DNA of 64,000 nucleotides from Chthonomonas sp. UBA2362 (lineage in GTDB: Bacteria; Armatimonadota; Fimbriimonadia; Fimbriimonadales; Fimbriimonadaceae), in assembly GCA_002344135.1 (NCBI GenBank), contig DDTO01000001.1:1-64000 (forward strand), read 5' to 3'. Made by a program: the position numbers and the translations under genes. Positions 23,784 through 32,637 of the stretch are shown piece by piece; the stretch's first letter is position 1; each line of letters starts with the position of its first letter. Below the pieces are notes generated by a model that was not told the origin of the DNA, searched no databases, and saw only the letters and a program-made list of their open reading frames with translations.

Positions 23784-25382
23784 CTAACCTAAGATATCCA
23801 GTGCCCGATCAAGATCGTCATTTCGATAGCCCCCATCCTTGAGCTTCTGCAGAACGCGGCGGGCGGCAAGGTAGCGGCTTGGGCCTTCTGAGGCGATCCG
23901 TTCGGCCATTCTCATCGCTTTTTGAGCGATTGATTCTTCGCGAGAGAACTCGTATGCCTCCGCATAGGCGAGGCCGGCGCCTTCCCAGTTTTGGTCTCGC
24001 TCGTGGCCTTCGGCGGCGACAAGAGCCGCCATCGCGCTGCCGTAAAGAAACTCTCTGGGCGGATAAGGGGTCGGACGATCGGGGTCGACCGTCTCGGTAT
24101 CGACGGTCGGCCCTGGCGACCGAACGGAGCGGCGCGAAGGTCGGCTCGGGGGCGCCCCCCTCGGATCGAAAGTCGGAGCGGCCACCGGAGGCGCCGTCCG
24201 GTTGGCCGGAGCGTTCCGAGATGCCGCGCTGCTGAGTGCCACGATCGCGTAGATTACAAGGCCGAAGAGGAGTCCCACCACGAGCAGCGTTAGAAAGAAC
24301 CGCGCCAAGAGGTTCTTGGTGTGATCGGACACCATGGACCGTCGAGGCGGCGGATAGTAGATTGGGACGCTCGGCATCGGGGCCGAAGAGTACGGCTGAT
24401 AGGGCATGCCAGGACCGGGGGCCTGCGGCTGGTAAGGGTTGTAGGGGTACTGAGCGGGCGCAGCGGGAGGATAGGGTTGTGTGTATTGGGGCAATGCGCC
24501 CGGGTACTGCTGAGCAAGCAGCGCGTACGGATCGATAGGAGGCGGAGTCGGAGGAACCGCCATGGACTCGACTGCCACCTTCAGAGCCGAGCGCATCTCG
24601 GTGGCACTCGCAAAGCGCATTGCGGGAGTCTTGTCCATCGCGCGCTGAATGACCTGCCAGATCGCCGACCCAACTTGGGTGGGCTGAGTCGGATGGGAGT
24701 TTGCGATCGCGTAGGTGATCGCGATGACGTTGTCTCCCGCGAACGGTTTGGTGCCGCTGAGCATCTCGTAGAGCACGACGCCGAGGCTGAAGAGGTCGCT
24801 TCGCGCGTCGATGTCCTTGCCGACCACCTGCTCGGGCGACATATAGCTGGGCGTCCCGAACACCTGCCCGTCCATCGTGAGGTTGGGTTCGAAGGTGAGC
24901 CGGGCAATTCCGAAGTCGGTCAGTTTCACTCGTCCGTCCTCAAGCAGCTGGATATTGTCCGGCTTGATGTCGCGGTGGACGACCCCGTGCTTGTGGGCGA
25001 ACTCGAGACCATTCAAAACCTCGATCGCGATTTCTATTGCTCTCCCTTCGGGAAGGAAGCCATGGGTATCGATCTCGTTCCTGAGCGTATGGCCGTCGAG
25101 GAACTCCATCGCCATGAAGTGGCGCTCCCCGTCTTGCCCGACCTCGTAAACGGTCACGATGTTCGGGTGGGAGAGCGATCCGGCAGCCTTGACCTCGCGC
25201 TGGAACCGTCGAAGCCGCTCGTCGCGCTGCTGCGACGTCGAGCCTCCCGGTACGAAGAGCTCTTTGAGGGCGACGCGTCGATGCATCAGCGGGTCGTACG
25301 CCTCGTAAACGATGTCGTTCGAGCGCGCGATTTCCCGGATGATTTGATACTTGCCGAGCGTGCTCGGAGGACTCGTGCTCAT
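23784..25382 (-). CDS. Membrane Ser/Thr protein kinase (PknB/Hanks type)
   Basis: 532 residues. N-terminal kinase domain (about 8-270): glycine loop region YQIIREIARSNDIVYEAYD, Lys in VALKELFVPG, catalytic HRDIKPDNIQL, DFG in LTDFGIARL and MSPEQVVG. A Pro/Tyr/Gln-rich linker (about 280-345) leads to a membrane helix (FFLTLLVVGLLFGLVIYAIVAL, about 365-385). The outside part ends in helical sequence and has no PASTA repeats. Signals by phosphorylating Ser/Thr of targets. It forms a two-gene unit with the TPR protein. Confidence 0.94.
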   Translation of the reverse strand: MSTSPPSTLGKYQIIREIARSNDIVYEAYDPLMHRRVALKELFVPGGSTSQQRDERLRRFQREVKAAGSLSHPNIVTVYEVGQDGERHFMAMEFLDGHTLRNEIDTHGFLPEGRAIEIAIEVLNGLEFAHKHGVVHRDIKPDNIQLLEDGRVKLTDFGIARLTFEPNLTMDGQVFGTPSYMSPEQVVGKDIDARSDLFSLGVVLYEMLSGTKPFAGDNVIAITYAIANSHPTQPTQVGSAIWQVIQRAMDKTPAMRFASATEMRSALKVAVESMAVPPTPPPIDPYALLAQQYPGALPQYTQPYPPAAPAQYPYNPYQPQAPGPGMPYQPYSSAPMPSVPIYYPPPRRSMVSDHTKNLLARFFLTLLVVGLLFGLVIYAIVALSSAASRNAPANRTAPPVAAPTFDPRGAPPSRPSRRSVRSPGPTVDTETVDPDRPTPYPPREFLYGSAMAALVAAEGHERDQNWEGAGLAYAEAYEFSREESIAQKAMRMAERIASEGPSRYLAARRVLQKLKDGGYRNDDLDRALDILG

Positions 25383-25524
25383 GGTCCGCTCGTTACTATT
25401 GTAGGTTACGCCCGGCCTCGCGTCGCGGATGCGCCCCGAACTTTAGACGAGTTTCCGGCCGTCAATCGCTCGACAGGCACCATTCTTGCGTTATCATAAC
25501 TACCGAAATCGGAAGTGGACACCC

Positions 25525-26319
25525 ATGACTCATCGTCCCCGCCATCGAGCCTTCACGCTCATCGAGCTTCTCGTGGTCATCGCGATCATCGCCATCCTCG
25601 CCGCGATTCTCTTTCCCGTGTTCGCGCGTGCCAAAGAGGCCGCCAAGAAGACCAAGTCCCTGGCTCAGATGCAGCAGTTGTCGCTCGCCGTCTTCATGTA
25701 CGCCGGCGACCATGACGATATGTTCGTCCCTTCGACGAACTACCAGGCCCCGACGAACGACCCGAACCGAATCTGGTGCGCCCCGATCCAGCCGTACGTC
25801 AAGAACAAGGAGATCTTCGTCTCCCCGGCCGCCTCCGATAGCCGCTATGCCGAAGACTGGGGAACGCGAAACCAGCAGAGCATCGGCTTGAACGGGACCA
25901 CCGCGATCGACGAGTCCTCGGCCGGGTGCGACAACTTTTCGACGCTTCCGGCCTGCGAGGGCTGGAAGTCTGCAGCGTCCTTCAGCCAGATGGAGGAAGC
26001 CGCTCGGGTCGGCCTCTTCGCCGAGACCCCGAACGGACCCTTGGCGAGCAAGTACCGAGGCTATGTGATCTCGGGTGACAATGGCGCCCTCGATACCGTC
26101 GATGTCACGCGCTCGCTACCGCTCGTGGCCGATCGAGACTTGGTCGCTGAACTCGGCGCCACCTTGGCCCCGGCCCAGTTGAAGCCGATCTATGCCCGGT
26201 ATGGAAAGACGGGCCGAGACGAGGGCGTAACTCCCGTCATCTTCGGCGACGGCCATGCCAAGCACCACTCCGCAAGGTCGCTCAAGGTGCCCGGCCGAGT
26301 GATCTGGCGGTTCCGATAG
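25525..26319 (+). CDS. Prepilin-type N-methylation domain protein (H-X9-DG type)
   Basis: 264 residues from the ATG at 25525 (ggaagtgg upstream; an ATG at 25486 is also open). The prepilin motif RAFTLIELLVVIAIIAILAAILFPVFARAKEAAKK is processed before F and methylated. The remainder has VIFGDGHAKHH near the end, as in the families with a C-terminal HxxDG-type motif that are abundant in Armatimonadota and Planctomycetota. It is secreted by a type II/IV pilus-like system and is a surface pseudopilin rather than a pilus shaft subunit. Ends at a strong terminator. Confidence 0.9.
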   Translation: MTHRPRHRAFTLIELLVVIAIIAILAAILFPVFARAKEAAKKTKSLAQMQQLSLAVFMYAGDHDDMFVPSTNYQAPTNDPNRIWCAPIQPYVKNKEIFVSPAASDSRYAEDWGTRNQQSIGLNGTTAIDESSAGCDNFSTLPACEGWKSAASFSQMEEAARVGLFAETPNGPLASKYRGYVISGDNGALDTVDVTRSLPLVADRDLVAELGATLAPAQLKPIYARYGKTGRDEGVTPVIFGDGHAKHHSARSLKVPGRVIWRFR

Positions 26320-26331
26320 ATCCAAAGAAAA

Positions 26332-26364
26332 CGACGCCTTCCTCCCGCGGGGAGGAAGGCGTCG
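26332..26364. terminator. Strong bidirectional terminator
   Basis: A perfect 14-bp stem (CGACGCCTTCCTCC / GGAGGAAGGCGTCG) around CGCGG-type loop bases, followed on the plus strand by ctgtttt and preceded on the plus strand by aaagaaaa (T-rich on the minus strand). It stands between two convergent genes and should stop transcription from both. Confidence 0.85.
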
Positions 26365-26390
26365 CTGTTTTGCCCGGCACTTAAAGATGC

Positions 26391-28124
26391 TTAGGGCGCT
26401 GGGTTGTGGATCTCGAGCCCATCGATGAATAGGGCGAACTTCTGACCGACAGGATACGAGGGAATAGATCCCTTGTGAGTGATTCGAATCGTGTAATCTC
26501 CTGCGGTCGGGTTCGAGATGAACACCTGCTCCACATTGTCCCGGCTATTGTCGCCCGTCGTGGCGGCCAACCAGGGATTGGCCGGATCGAGTACCCATGG
26601 CATGACGGTCTGGCTCGAAGGGTTGATCACCCTGAGGTCCAGGTCCCGAACGAGCATCTTGTTCGGAGGATCGACGATGCCAGCGGTGGCGAGATTTCCT
26701 GGCGCATCGAGCCAGCAGGTCGTCACTTTGATCGGCTTGTTTCCATAGCGAGCGCCGCGGAAGGTTTTCGTTCCACCGTTCCATAGGGTATCCACGAGGG
26801 CGGGGTAGAGGCGGGTGGGGTACTGGCTCGACCAGTACTTACAGGCGGCTTCCGTGTTCATCAGGCCCCATCCGAAGCGATAGTCGGGTCCCGGAGACGC
26901 TCCAGCCTCGTCGGCGGTGTAAATGAGGAGACCCCGAAGGAAGTAGCTAGGCACCTTGCCGCCCGGGAAGTATTGCGCCCAGCGCTGCGTGATCAGCGCA
27001 GCCGATCCGGATGCATTCGGGCATGCCATGGAGGTACCGCTCGAGACCGCATAGGACGTCGAGGAATTGCTGTGGCTCGAGGTCAGGGTCAAACCGTTTG
27101 CCACGATGTCCGGCTTGATTCGTCCGTCGTCGGTGGGTCCCCACCCGCTGAAGGAGGCCATCAAAACGCTCGCCGGTCCCGTATAGGAGGCGACGTCGTT
27201 GACTGCCCCCACTGTCACGATGTTCTTGGCGGTGGAGGTCGTCGGGATCGTATCGTAGCCGGTGGCGCCACCGTCGATCGTGCGAGTTGCCGTGGTGGGC
27301 GCCCAGGCCGAGCCGTTCCATTCGTAATGGCCAATGGGCTGAGATGCGGGGCCCTCACCACGGTCGTTCCCGGCAGACTTGAAAATCGTGTAGTTCGGAT
27401 TCGCCGCCGCAATGACGTCGAAGTCCTTCGCTGTGGTGTCGTAGTAGCCGAACCGATAATCCTCCGATTGGCCAGGGATTCCGAACCACATCCATGCTCC
27501 CGCGCCGGTGTTCCAAAACCAGCCCGCGATGTGGCCATACGAGTGGTTGCTAATCGGCAGAGTCGGCCCTGCGACGAGCATCTCGGCGGTGTCGTTGGTA
27601 AAGTCCCATGCTCGCAGTTGGGCCTGAGGCGCCATCCCCTTAGCTGACGGCATGGCGCCGCCGGCGATCATCGTGCCGGCGACATGAGTCGCGTGCCAAT
27701 CGGTCGCCGAAGATTCTTGCGGAGCCATCCGGCCCCCGAACTCCCGGTGCCCCGTGAGGGGAATTCCCCCGTCCCAAATGCCGAGGACGAGGCCGGAGCC
27801 CGTTAAGCTGAAGCCGGCGCCACCGAACGGGTGAACGCGGTTCGTCCGCGTTGTGATCGCCGCGTTTGCGTTGAGCGTTTTGTTGAAGATCGGCATGCCG
27901 CGCTCGAAGCGGTCGAGGACGACTGTCGATCCATCGGGCATCGTTTGCCTAAGGGCGATGCCGTGCAGTTTTGCGAGCGCCTCAGTTTCGGCACGTCGAG
28001 CGGCGAGTTCGTACTGAAGCCGCTTGGCTGCCTGCGTTGGGTCGTCGCCTTGTGCATAGGCCCAAGTCGCGAGGCAAAGGGGCAGGACGAGTCGGGCGAC
28101 GAAAGCAAGAGTGTTTTTCTTCAT
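26391..28124 (-). CDS. Subtilisin-like S8 serine peptidase, exported
   Basis: 577 residues with a signal peptide (MKKNTLAFVARLVLPLCLATWAYAQ). A propeptide-like segment precedes the subtilase domain. Catalytic residues: Asp in LGIWDGGIPLTG (GG replaces the common SG/TG), His in HATHVAGTMIAGG, Asn region in NHSYG and Ser in SSGTSMACPNASGSAALI. The C-terminal part (about 450-577) is a beta-sandwich like P-domains (PGNLATAGIVDPPNKMLVRDLDLRV, GDYTIRITHKG). It digests proteins outside the inner membrane. Confidence 0.93.
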   Translation of the reverse strand: MKKNTLAFVARLVLPLCLATWAYAQGDDPTQAAKRLQYELAARRAETEALAKLHGIALRQTMPDGSTVVLDRFERGMPIFNKTLNANAAITTRTNRVHPFGGAGFSLTGSGLVLGIWDGGIPLTGHREFGGRMAPQESSATDWHATHVAGTMIAGGAMPSAKGMAPQAQLRAWDFTNDTAEMLVAGPTLPISNHSYGHIAGWFWNTGAGAWMWFGIPGQSEDYRFGYYDTTAKDFDVIAAANPNYTIFKSAGNDRGEGPASQPIGHYEWNGSAWAPTTATRTIDGGATGYDTIPTTSTAKNIVTVGAVNDVASYTGPASVLMASFSGWGPTDDGRIKPDIVANGLTLTSSHSNSSTSYAVSSGTSMACPNASGSAALITQRWAQYFPGGKVPSYFLRGLLIYTADEAGASPGPDYRFGWGLMNTEAACKYWSSQYPTRLYPALVDTLWNGGTKTFRGARYGNKPIKVTTCWLDAPGNLATAGIVDPPNKMLVRDLDLRVINPSSQTVMPWVLDPANPWLAATTGDNSRDNVEQVFISNPTAGDYTIRITHKGSIPSYPVGQKFALFIDGLEIHNPAP

Positions 28125-28202
28125 TGGTTGGGCTCTCCCTTGAGAGACTGCCCATCAAGTGTCGCCGCAAGAGCAGGCTGTTTGCGCCCTCCGGCGAAAG
28201 TC

Positions 28203-28910
28203 CTACGGCAACGAGGACCTGCCACGAACGACTCCCTTCGACATCCACAGCGGGATGACCTCAACGGTCAGCAGGCCGCGCTGAACGAAGAGATCCGCAG
28301 CCAGCGCGCGCTCAATGGCGGAAGTGTCGGTGCTGGTGAAGATCATTGCTGAGCGCAGGCCCTGGAAGGACTTGTCGTCGGAAGGAAGGACCTCTCCCCA
28401 AACCGCGAGGCCGTGCGTCTGCTCGAGGGAATCCAGATAAGCGCGATGCGCTTTGCGCATCTCCTCGTTTACTGGCGACTTCCCCGGTCCATCCTTGAGC
28501 AGCACCAAACGGTGTTCGACGATGGTCGAAGCATCGACCTTGGGGTTGAACCTCTTCGCATCGACCTTCCATTCGGCGGCCTCGACGCGCATGATGTCGC
28601 GCTTGACGAACTCATCCCCCTTGAACGTATCAGCTAGTTCGCCTCGGCTCGAAAGGGTCAAGACGGTGATGCCACGGCGTACTTCAGTGGGGTCCTTTAG
28701 GGGGCCTGCGGCCACGAGGCGTGCTCGTTCTACTTGCGCCCCCATGTTCGAAAAGTGTGTCTTCGCGACCGCCTCTGCCTCTTTAGGGTCGGTTGGCGGG
28801 GCGCCCTGGCCCTTGACGAAGAACATGAAAAAGACCTTCTTCTCCGGTTGCCCCAGAGGCAGGCCGGCCGAGCAGGCGAGAAGGAGCAAAGGGAACAGGA
28901 TCAGCTTCAT
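28203..28910 (-). CDS. Exported YciI-like domain protein
   Basis: 235 residues from the ATG at 28910. Signal peptide MKLILFPLLLLACSAG (a lipobox-like LLACSAG is also possible). The first half of the mature part matches YCII-like proteins: FFVKGQGAPPTDPKEAEAVAKTHFSNM, ARLVAAGPL and DEFVKRDIMRVEAAEWKV. A second, less clear copy may follow (HRAYLDSLEQTHGLAVWGEV...GLLTVEVIPLWM). YCII domains are small ferredoxin-like folds with a conserved His/Asp pair. Last gene of the three-gene unit headed by the 29774 gene. Confidence 0.75.
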   Translation of the reverse strand: MKLILFPLLLLACSAGLPLGQPEKKVFFMFFVKGQGAPPTDPKEAEAVAKTHFSNMGAQVERARLVAAGPLKDPTEVRRGITVLTLSSRGELADTFKGDEFVKRDIMRVEAAEWKVDAKRFNPKVDASTIVEHRLVLLKDGPGKSPVNEEMRKAHRAYLDSLEQTHGLAVWGEVLPSDDKSFQGLRSAMIFTSTDTSAIERALAADLFVQRGLLTVEVIPLWMSKGVVRGRSSLP

Positions 28911-28920
28911 CAGCACGTTC

Positions 28921-29223
28921 TTAAGCGCGCCGCCAGCGGGTCGGAGTTCCCGGAGTGCGGACCAGCAATCCTTTTGCTTCGAGATCGAGTTGCACCGTTT
29001 TGATCCACCACATCGCCTTGTCGCCACCGGGCCACAGATCGGGCGGCAAGCTGGGAGTCACGAGATCGCGCATCTCGGCCTGGGTGATCCCCGGCTCCTT
29101 CTTCGGGATAAGGGTCAACAGCGCCCGACGCATGGCCTCGTATTTGTGGGAGTTCACGCGGCTCGTCCGGCCCGGAATGTTGACGTTCTGAATCTCGACC
29201 ATCTCCGCTTGGCTCTTCGTCAT
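28921..29223 (-). CDS. DUF6958 family small protein
   Basis: 100 residues, no signal peptide. The sequence NVNIPGRTSRVNSHKYEAMRRALL, LIPKKEPGITQAEMRDLVTPSLP and WWIKTVQLDLEAKGLLVR resembles what I know as the DUF6958 family: a winged-helix-like small protein. The ATG at 29223 overlaps the stop of the gene upstream (ATGA). It sits 10 bases before the YciI-like gene. Function unknown. Confidence 0.75.
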   Translation of the reverse strand: MTKSQAEMVEIQNVNIPGRTSRVNSHKYEAMRRALLTLIPKKEPGITQAEMRDLVTPSLPPDLWPGGDKAMWWIKTVQLDLEAKGLLVRTPGTPTRWRRA

Positions 29224-29774
29224 CACCGATCCTCCGCGCCCTTTACGGCGACCTTCCTCAATCGCATTTCCAGGGTCTTTGTCCACGTTCCTTCGGCGTT
29301 CTTGTGCTCACCGTACTCCACCCACTCCCCCTGGGCGGTCAGGTTCATCGTATAGCGGGTCTCGCCGACCTGCGGGAGAGTGACGTTCCAGACAAAGCCG
29401 CGCTCCTTGACCTGGAGGTCGAACTCGTTCCGAAGACCGTTGCCGAGCTGCGCCAGCATTCGGTAGCTCTTGCGGTCGGCATCCCAAAATACCATCGCGC
29501 AGGGCTGGTGAATGGGAATCTCGCGATCACCTGCTTTCATCATCCACTCGGCGTCGATGACGAGGCAGGTACCCCCCGCTCTCAACCGAACATTCTCATA
29601 GCCCGACACTGCTCGCTTCCCGCTCGGAGTGTTGATCCAGGCTTCGCCCTCCCAGCGGCCCTCGAGAAACGCAAGTGCCTTCATCTTCTCGACTTGAACC
29701 TTGCCACCGAAGTCGAGAACCTGGGCCGTGGCAACCCCGGCCGCTACCGCAACCAACATAAGTAAACGCCGCAT
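29223..29774 (-). CDS. Exported DUF1579-like protein
   Basis: 183 residues with a short signal peptide (MRRLLMLVAVAAGVATAQ). The lipocalin-like fold common to this type is suggested by LAFLEGRWEGEAWINTPSGKRAVSGYENVRLRAGG, the conserved W, WMMKAGDREI and ARWNVTLPQVGETRY-like strands. Likely binds or carries a small molecule. It heads the minus-strand unit with DUF6958 and YciI-like genes. A TACAAT box 7 bases from the ATG suggests a leaderless message. Confidence 0.7.
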   Translation of the reverse strand: MRRLLMLVAVAAGVATAQVLDFGGKVQVEKMKALAFLEGRWEGEAWINTPSGKRAVSGYENVRLRAGGTCLVIDAEWMMKAGDREIPIHQPCAMVFWDADRKSYRMLAQLGNGLRNEFDLQVKERGFVWNVTLPQVGETRYTMNLTAQGEWVEYGEHKNAEGTWTKTLEMRLRKVAVKGAEDR

Positions 29775-29781
29775 GTGAGCG

Positions 29782-29787
29782 ATTGTA
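29782..29787 (-). promoter_or_regulatory. -10 box, leaderless DUF1579-like gene
   Basis: TACAAT on the minus strand, 7 bases before the start codon at 29774. It lies only 23 bases from the oppositely directed ribH -10 box, so the two promoters overlap back to back. Confidence 0.5.
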
Positions 29788-29809
29788 CCGAGGCTTGCAC
29801 TGGGCCTGA

Positions 29810-29815
29810 CATAAT
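29810..29815 (+). promoter_or_regulatory. -10 box (TGACATAAT), leaderless ribH
   Basis: CATAAT with an extended TGA, exactly 6 bases before the ATG at 29822. The transcript would begin at the start codon. Confidence 0.5.
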
Positions 29816-29821
29816 CCCGGC

Positions 29822-30289
29822 ATGGAATCGATCGAAGCCAGCATGGACGCTGCAGGCCTGCGATTCGGGATCGTCGTCGCGCGATGGAACGAGTTGGTCA
29901 CTAAGCAACTCCTCGAAGGGGCCCTCGAAACGCTGGCAGGCCACGGTGGACCCGAGGTCGTCGTCGCTCACGTTCCCGGAGCTTGGGAGGTGCCACCGGT
30001 GGCGAAGGCCCTCATCGAGCATCGTAAGGTCAACGCCGTGGTCGCACTGGGCTGTATCATCCAAGGGGCGACTCCGCATGCGGGCCTCCTGGCCGCCGAC
30101 GTCGGCTCGGCGTTGATGCAGATTCAGGTCGAGACGGGAGTCCCGATCGCTTGGGGAATCTTGACTCCGGATACGGCCGAGCAGGCACTCGAGAGGGCGG
30201 GCCTCAAGATGGGCAATAAGGGGCGCGAAGCGGCCCAAGCCGCGATCGCTGCCGCCGCAACCCTGCGGCTGATCCGCGGAACGCCGTGA
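29822..30289 (+). CDS. ribH: 6,7-dimethyl-8-ribityllumazine synthase
   Basis: 155 residues, the penultimate enzyme of riboflavin synthesis; normally a 60-mer or pentamer. FGIVVARWNELVTKQLLEGA, VPGAWEVPPVAKAL and ALGCIIQGATPHAGLLAADVG match the family, with the catalytic His region HA. TPIAWGILTPDTAEQALERAG-like end is present. No other rib gene lies nearby and no FMN riboswitch is seen. The stop overlaps the GTG of the GNAT gene. Confidence 0.94.
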   Translation: MESIEASMDAAGLRFGIVVARWNELVTKQLLEGALETLAGHGGPEVVVAHVPGAWEVPPVAKALIEHRKVNAVVALGCIIQGATPHAGLLAADVGSALMQIQVETGVPIAWGILTPDTAEQALERAGLKMGNKGREAAQAAIAAAATLRLIRGTP

Positions 30290-31011
30290 CCCTCGAAGCG
30301 GCGACCGAGGTCTTTGTCCAGGGTTTTTGCTTTGCGAGGAGCCTCACGTCACCCTACGTCCCGACCCTACACGGCGACCTTTGGGTGCTGCAGGACGGGC
30401 CGGGACGCAAGGACGTGCCTCGCACCGTAGAGATCGTCACTTGCAACGTCGACCCCGACGCCGTGTTGAAGCAACTGGGTAGGCCCCGGTTCCGCTACGC
30501 TTTGGCCGTCATCAGCGGGAACGGGCAACCGATCGAAACGGTGAAAGATCGATTCAAGGGGGCGGGATTTCGGCTTCTTCGCCGAGAGCCCCTCTTCGTT
30601 CGAACGTGCGAGGACTTGGGGCATGCGGATGCTTCAGTTCGTCGGGTCGTCACCGCAGAGGACTGGAAGGCCGTTTTCCGAGCATCAGGTCGTCGCCAGA
30701 TCGCGAAAGAGCATTTGGAGCGGCCCGACCTCGTTCGCCTCTATGCCGCCTTCGAGGGTGAGGCCACGATCGGCTGGGTTAAGAGTGTGGCCGTTGGTCG
30801 AAACTCCTGGGTATCGAACCTCTATGTCGAGCCGGAACGGAGGGGGAAGGGCCTCGGCTTCGCCTTGATGGCCACCATGCTCCGGGAGGACGCTGAGAAC
30901 GGAATGGAGCATAGCGTCCTTCTCGCCAGCAACGCGGGGGCGCGGCTCTATCCGCGCCTGGGCTATCGCCAAGTCGGCATGCTGCTCCTCTTCGCCCCTA
31001 CAAGACGATGA
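30286..31011 (+). CDS. GNAT family N-acetyltransferase
   Basis: 241 residues from a GTG overlapping the ribH stop. The C-terminal half is the acetyltransferase fold: acetyl-CoA loop VSNLYVEPERRGKGLGFALMATML (RxxGxG) and ASNAGARLYPRLGYRQVGMLL. The N-terminal half (about 1-110) looks like a degenerate second GNAT module. Substrate unknown. Co-transcribed with ribH. Confidence 0.8.
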   Translation: MTLEAATEVFVQGFCFARSLTSPYVPTLHGDLWVLQDGPGRKDVPRTVEIVTCNVDPDAVLKQLGRPRFRYALAVISGNGQPIETVKDRFKGAGFRLLRREPLFVRTCEDLGHADASVRRVVTAEDWKAVFRASGRRQIAKEHLERPDLVRLYAAFEGEATIGWVKSVAVGRNSWVSNLYVEPERRGKGLGFALMATMLREDAENGMEHSVLLASNAGARLYPRLGYRQVGMLLLFAPTRR

Positions 31012-32110
31012 CCGACCGGATTACGTTGCCGGTCTCCATCTCGTGGAACGCGTCCTCGACGTCTCCCAACCCGATGCGACGGGTGATCATCCGATCGAGT
31101 TCCAGCTGGCCCTGCAGATAAAGCTGGGCCATCAACGGGAAGTCGCTCGACGGAAGCGCGTCGCCGCAGTGGCACACGTTCAGACCGGCCTTGTTCCAAT
31201 AGACGCCGGTCGCCATATCGCCTAGATTCAGTGTCACCGCGTCGGTGGCCGCCGGGAAGCCGATGGTGGTCGCGCGGCCGCCGTAGGCGAGCATCTTGAT
31301 GGCCTGCTCGGTGCACAGCGGGATGCCGGTCGCCTCATAAGCGAACTCGACGCCGCCGTCCCAGCCGTCGTCGGTCAGGCGGCGGACCTCAGCCACGGGA
31401 TCGGTTTTTGACGCGTCCACCGTATGAGTCGCGCCGAAGTTCTTCGCCCACTCCAGCTTGATTGGATTCACGTCGACACCGATGATTTGCCGGGCATGAC
31501 AAAGCCGGGCCCCCTGGATCACCGACAACCCTACACCGCCGCACCCGATGACCGCAACACGCGCACCAGCGAACACTGGGGCGGTGTGCATGGCCGCGCC
31601 GACTCCGGTAATGACGCCGCAAGCGATCAGGCAAGCGCGGTCGAGCGGCATCTCTTTGGGCATCTTGATCGCCGCTTTCGAGTGGACGACCGTGTGGGTC
31701 GCGAAGGTCCCGCAGCGCAGGACCTGGGAGCAGGTCGCGCCATCGCTCGTCCGGCGAATCCGTGGCTTGGCTCGCAGCGCCATGTAGCATCGCCGCGGAT
31801 CGCCGCGAAGACAGGCAGGGCAGCGTTCGCAAGGGGCTCGGTAGGCAATCACGACCGGGTCACCGGGGGCGAGGCTATCGACTCCCTCTCCGACCTTCTC
31901 GACGATTCCGGCCCCCTCGTGGCCGAGTACGATCGGGAACGGCATGCCATTGCCATTCAGCATCTTGACCGTCAGGTCGGTATGGCAAACGCCGCTCGCG
32001 ACGATCTGAATGAGCACTTCGCCGGGGCCAGGATCGTCGATCTCGACATCTCTGAGCACTGCCGGCTGGCCCGGCTCCTCCAACAGCACGGCTTGTCCCT
32101 GGATGGCCAT
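30998..32110 (-). CDS. Zinc-dependent alcohol dehydrogenase
   Basis: Medium-chain dehydrogenase, 370 residues from the ATG at 32110. Catalytic zinc ligands: Cys in VASGVCHTDLTV, HE in LGHEGAGIVEKVG and Cys in IACGVITGVGA. The structural-zinc cysteines are in CERCPACLRGDPRRC. The Rossmann motif is IGCGGVGLSVIQGA. The layout is that of class III-like or mycothiol/NDMA-type enzymes; the natural substrate is not evident. The frame is open 15 codons upstream but overlaps the divergent DinB gene, so the shorter start is preferred. Ends overlapping the GNAT gene by 14 bases. Confidence 0.92.
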   Translation of the reverse strand: MAIQGQAVLLEEPGQPAVLRDVEIDDPGPGEVLIQIVASGVCHTDLTVKMLNGNGMPFPIVLGHEGAGIVEKVGEGVDSLAPGDPVVIAYRAPCERCPACLRGDPRRCYMALRAKPRIRRTSDGATCSQVLRCGTFATHTVVHSKAAIKMPKEMPLDRACLIACGVITGVGAAMHTAPVFAGARVAVIGCGGVGLSVIQGARLCHARQIIGVDVNPIKLEWAKNFGATHTVDASKTDPVAEVRRLTDDGWDGGVEFAYEATGIPLCTEQAIKMLAYGGRATTIGFPAATDAVTLNLGDMATGVYWNKAGLNVCHCGDALPSSDFPLMAQLYLQGQLELDRMITRRIGLGDVEDAFHEMETGNVIRSVIVL

Positions 32111-32125
32111 TTCCGCATGATAGCG

Positions 32126-32131
32126 TATAGT
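32126..32131 (+). promoter_or_regulatory. -10 box, leaderless DinB gene
   Basis: TATAGT 7 bases before the GTG at 32139. No Shine-Dalgarno sequence lies between. Confidence 0.45.
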
Positions 32132-32138
32132 CCCGGGC

Positions 32139-32576
32139 GTGAGAGACTTGCTCATCGAGGGCTTTCGTTATGACGCATGGGCCAATAGGGCATGGCTGGC
32201 CGCGCTTCCGACATTCGACGACCGTGACCGCGCCGAGGCGATCTTCCGCCACATCCTCGTCGCCCAGCGGATCTGGCTCGTTCGGACCCTCAGCGAGGAA
32301 GAGACACCGCCGTTCTCGGACGATCTCGGCGAGGCCGTCAGTCGACTCAGCGAAGCCTGGATCGCCCTGATCGAGACCTGCGACCCTGGCGCGTTCGTCT
32401 CATACACCACGATGGTCGGCGAATCGCACTTCAACACCGTCGATCAGATCGCACGCCACGTCGTGAACCACGGCACTTACCACCGAGGCCAGCTTCGGGG
32501 GCTCAAGCAGGCAGAGGGCGCCGACGACTTTCCTGAGACAGACCTCATTCGGTTCCTCCGGCAAGATGGGCGGTGA
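32139..32576 (+). CDS. DinB-family metal-dependent protein
   Basis: 145 residues, GTG start. Four-helix DinB fold with the metal-binding histidines: FRHILVAQRIWLV (first His) and ARHVVNHGTYHRGQLRGL (HxxxH). Members are thiol transferases or of unknown role. No neighbour points to a specific reaction. Overlaps the open frame of the ADH start region on the other strand but not its preferred CDS. Confidence 0.85.
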   Translation: MRDLLIEGFRYDAWANRAWLAALPTFDDRDRAEAIFRHILVAQRIWLVRTLSEEETPPFSDDLGEAVSRLSEAWIALIETCDPGAFVSYTTMVGESHFNTVDQIARHVVNHGTYHRGQLRGLKQAEGADDFPETDLIRFLRQDGR

Positions 32577-32601
32577 TCAGCGGCATCGCTGCGCATCGAG
32601 G

Positions 32602-32631
32602 TTGGAATTCTCGGGCGCGATCGCCTACAAT
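32602..32631 (+). promoter_or_regulatory. Promoter (TTGGAA-N18-TACAAT), leaderless downstream gene
   Basis: TTGGAA at 32602-32607 and TACAAT at 32626-32631, 18 bases apart, with 6 bases between the -10 and the ATG at 32638. This is the best two-box example of the leaderless arrangement in this window. Confidence 0.55.
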
Positions 32632-32637
32632 GACCCT

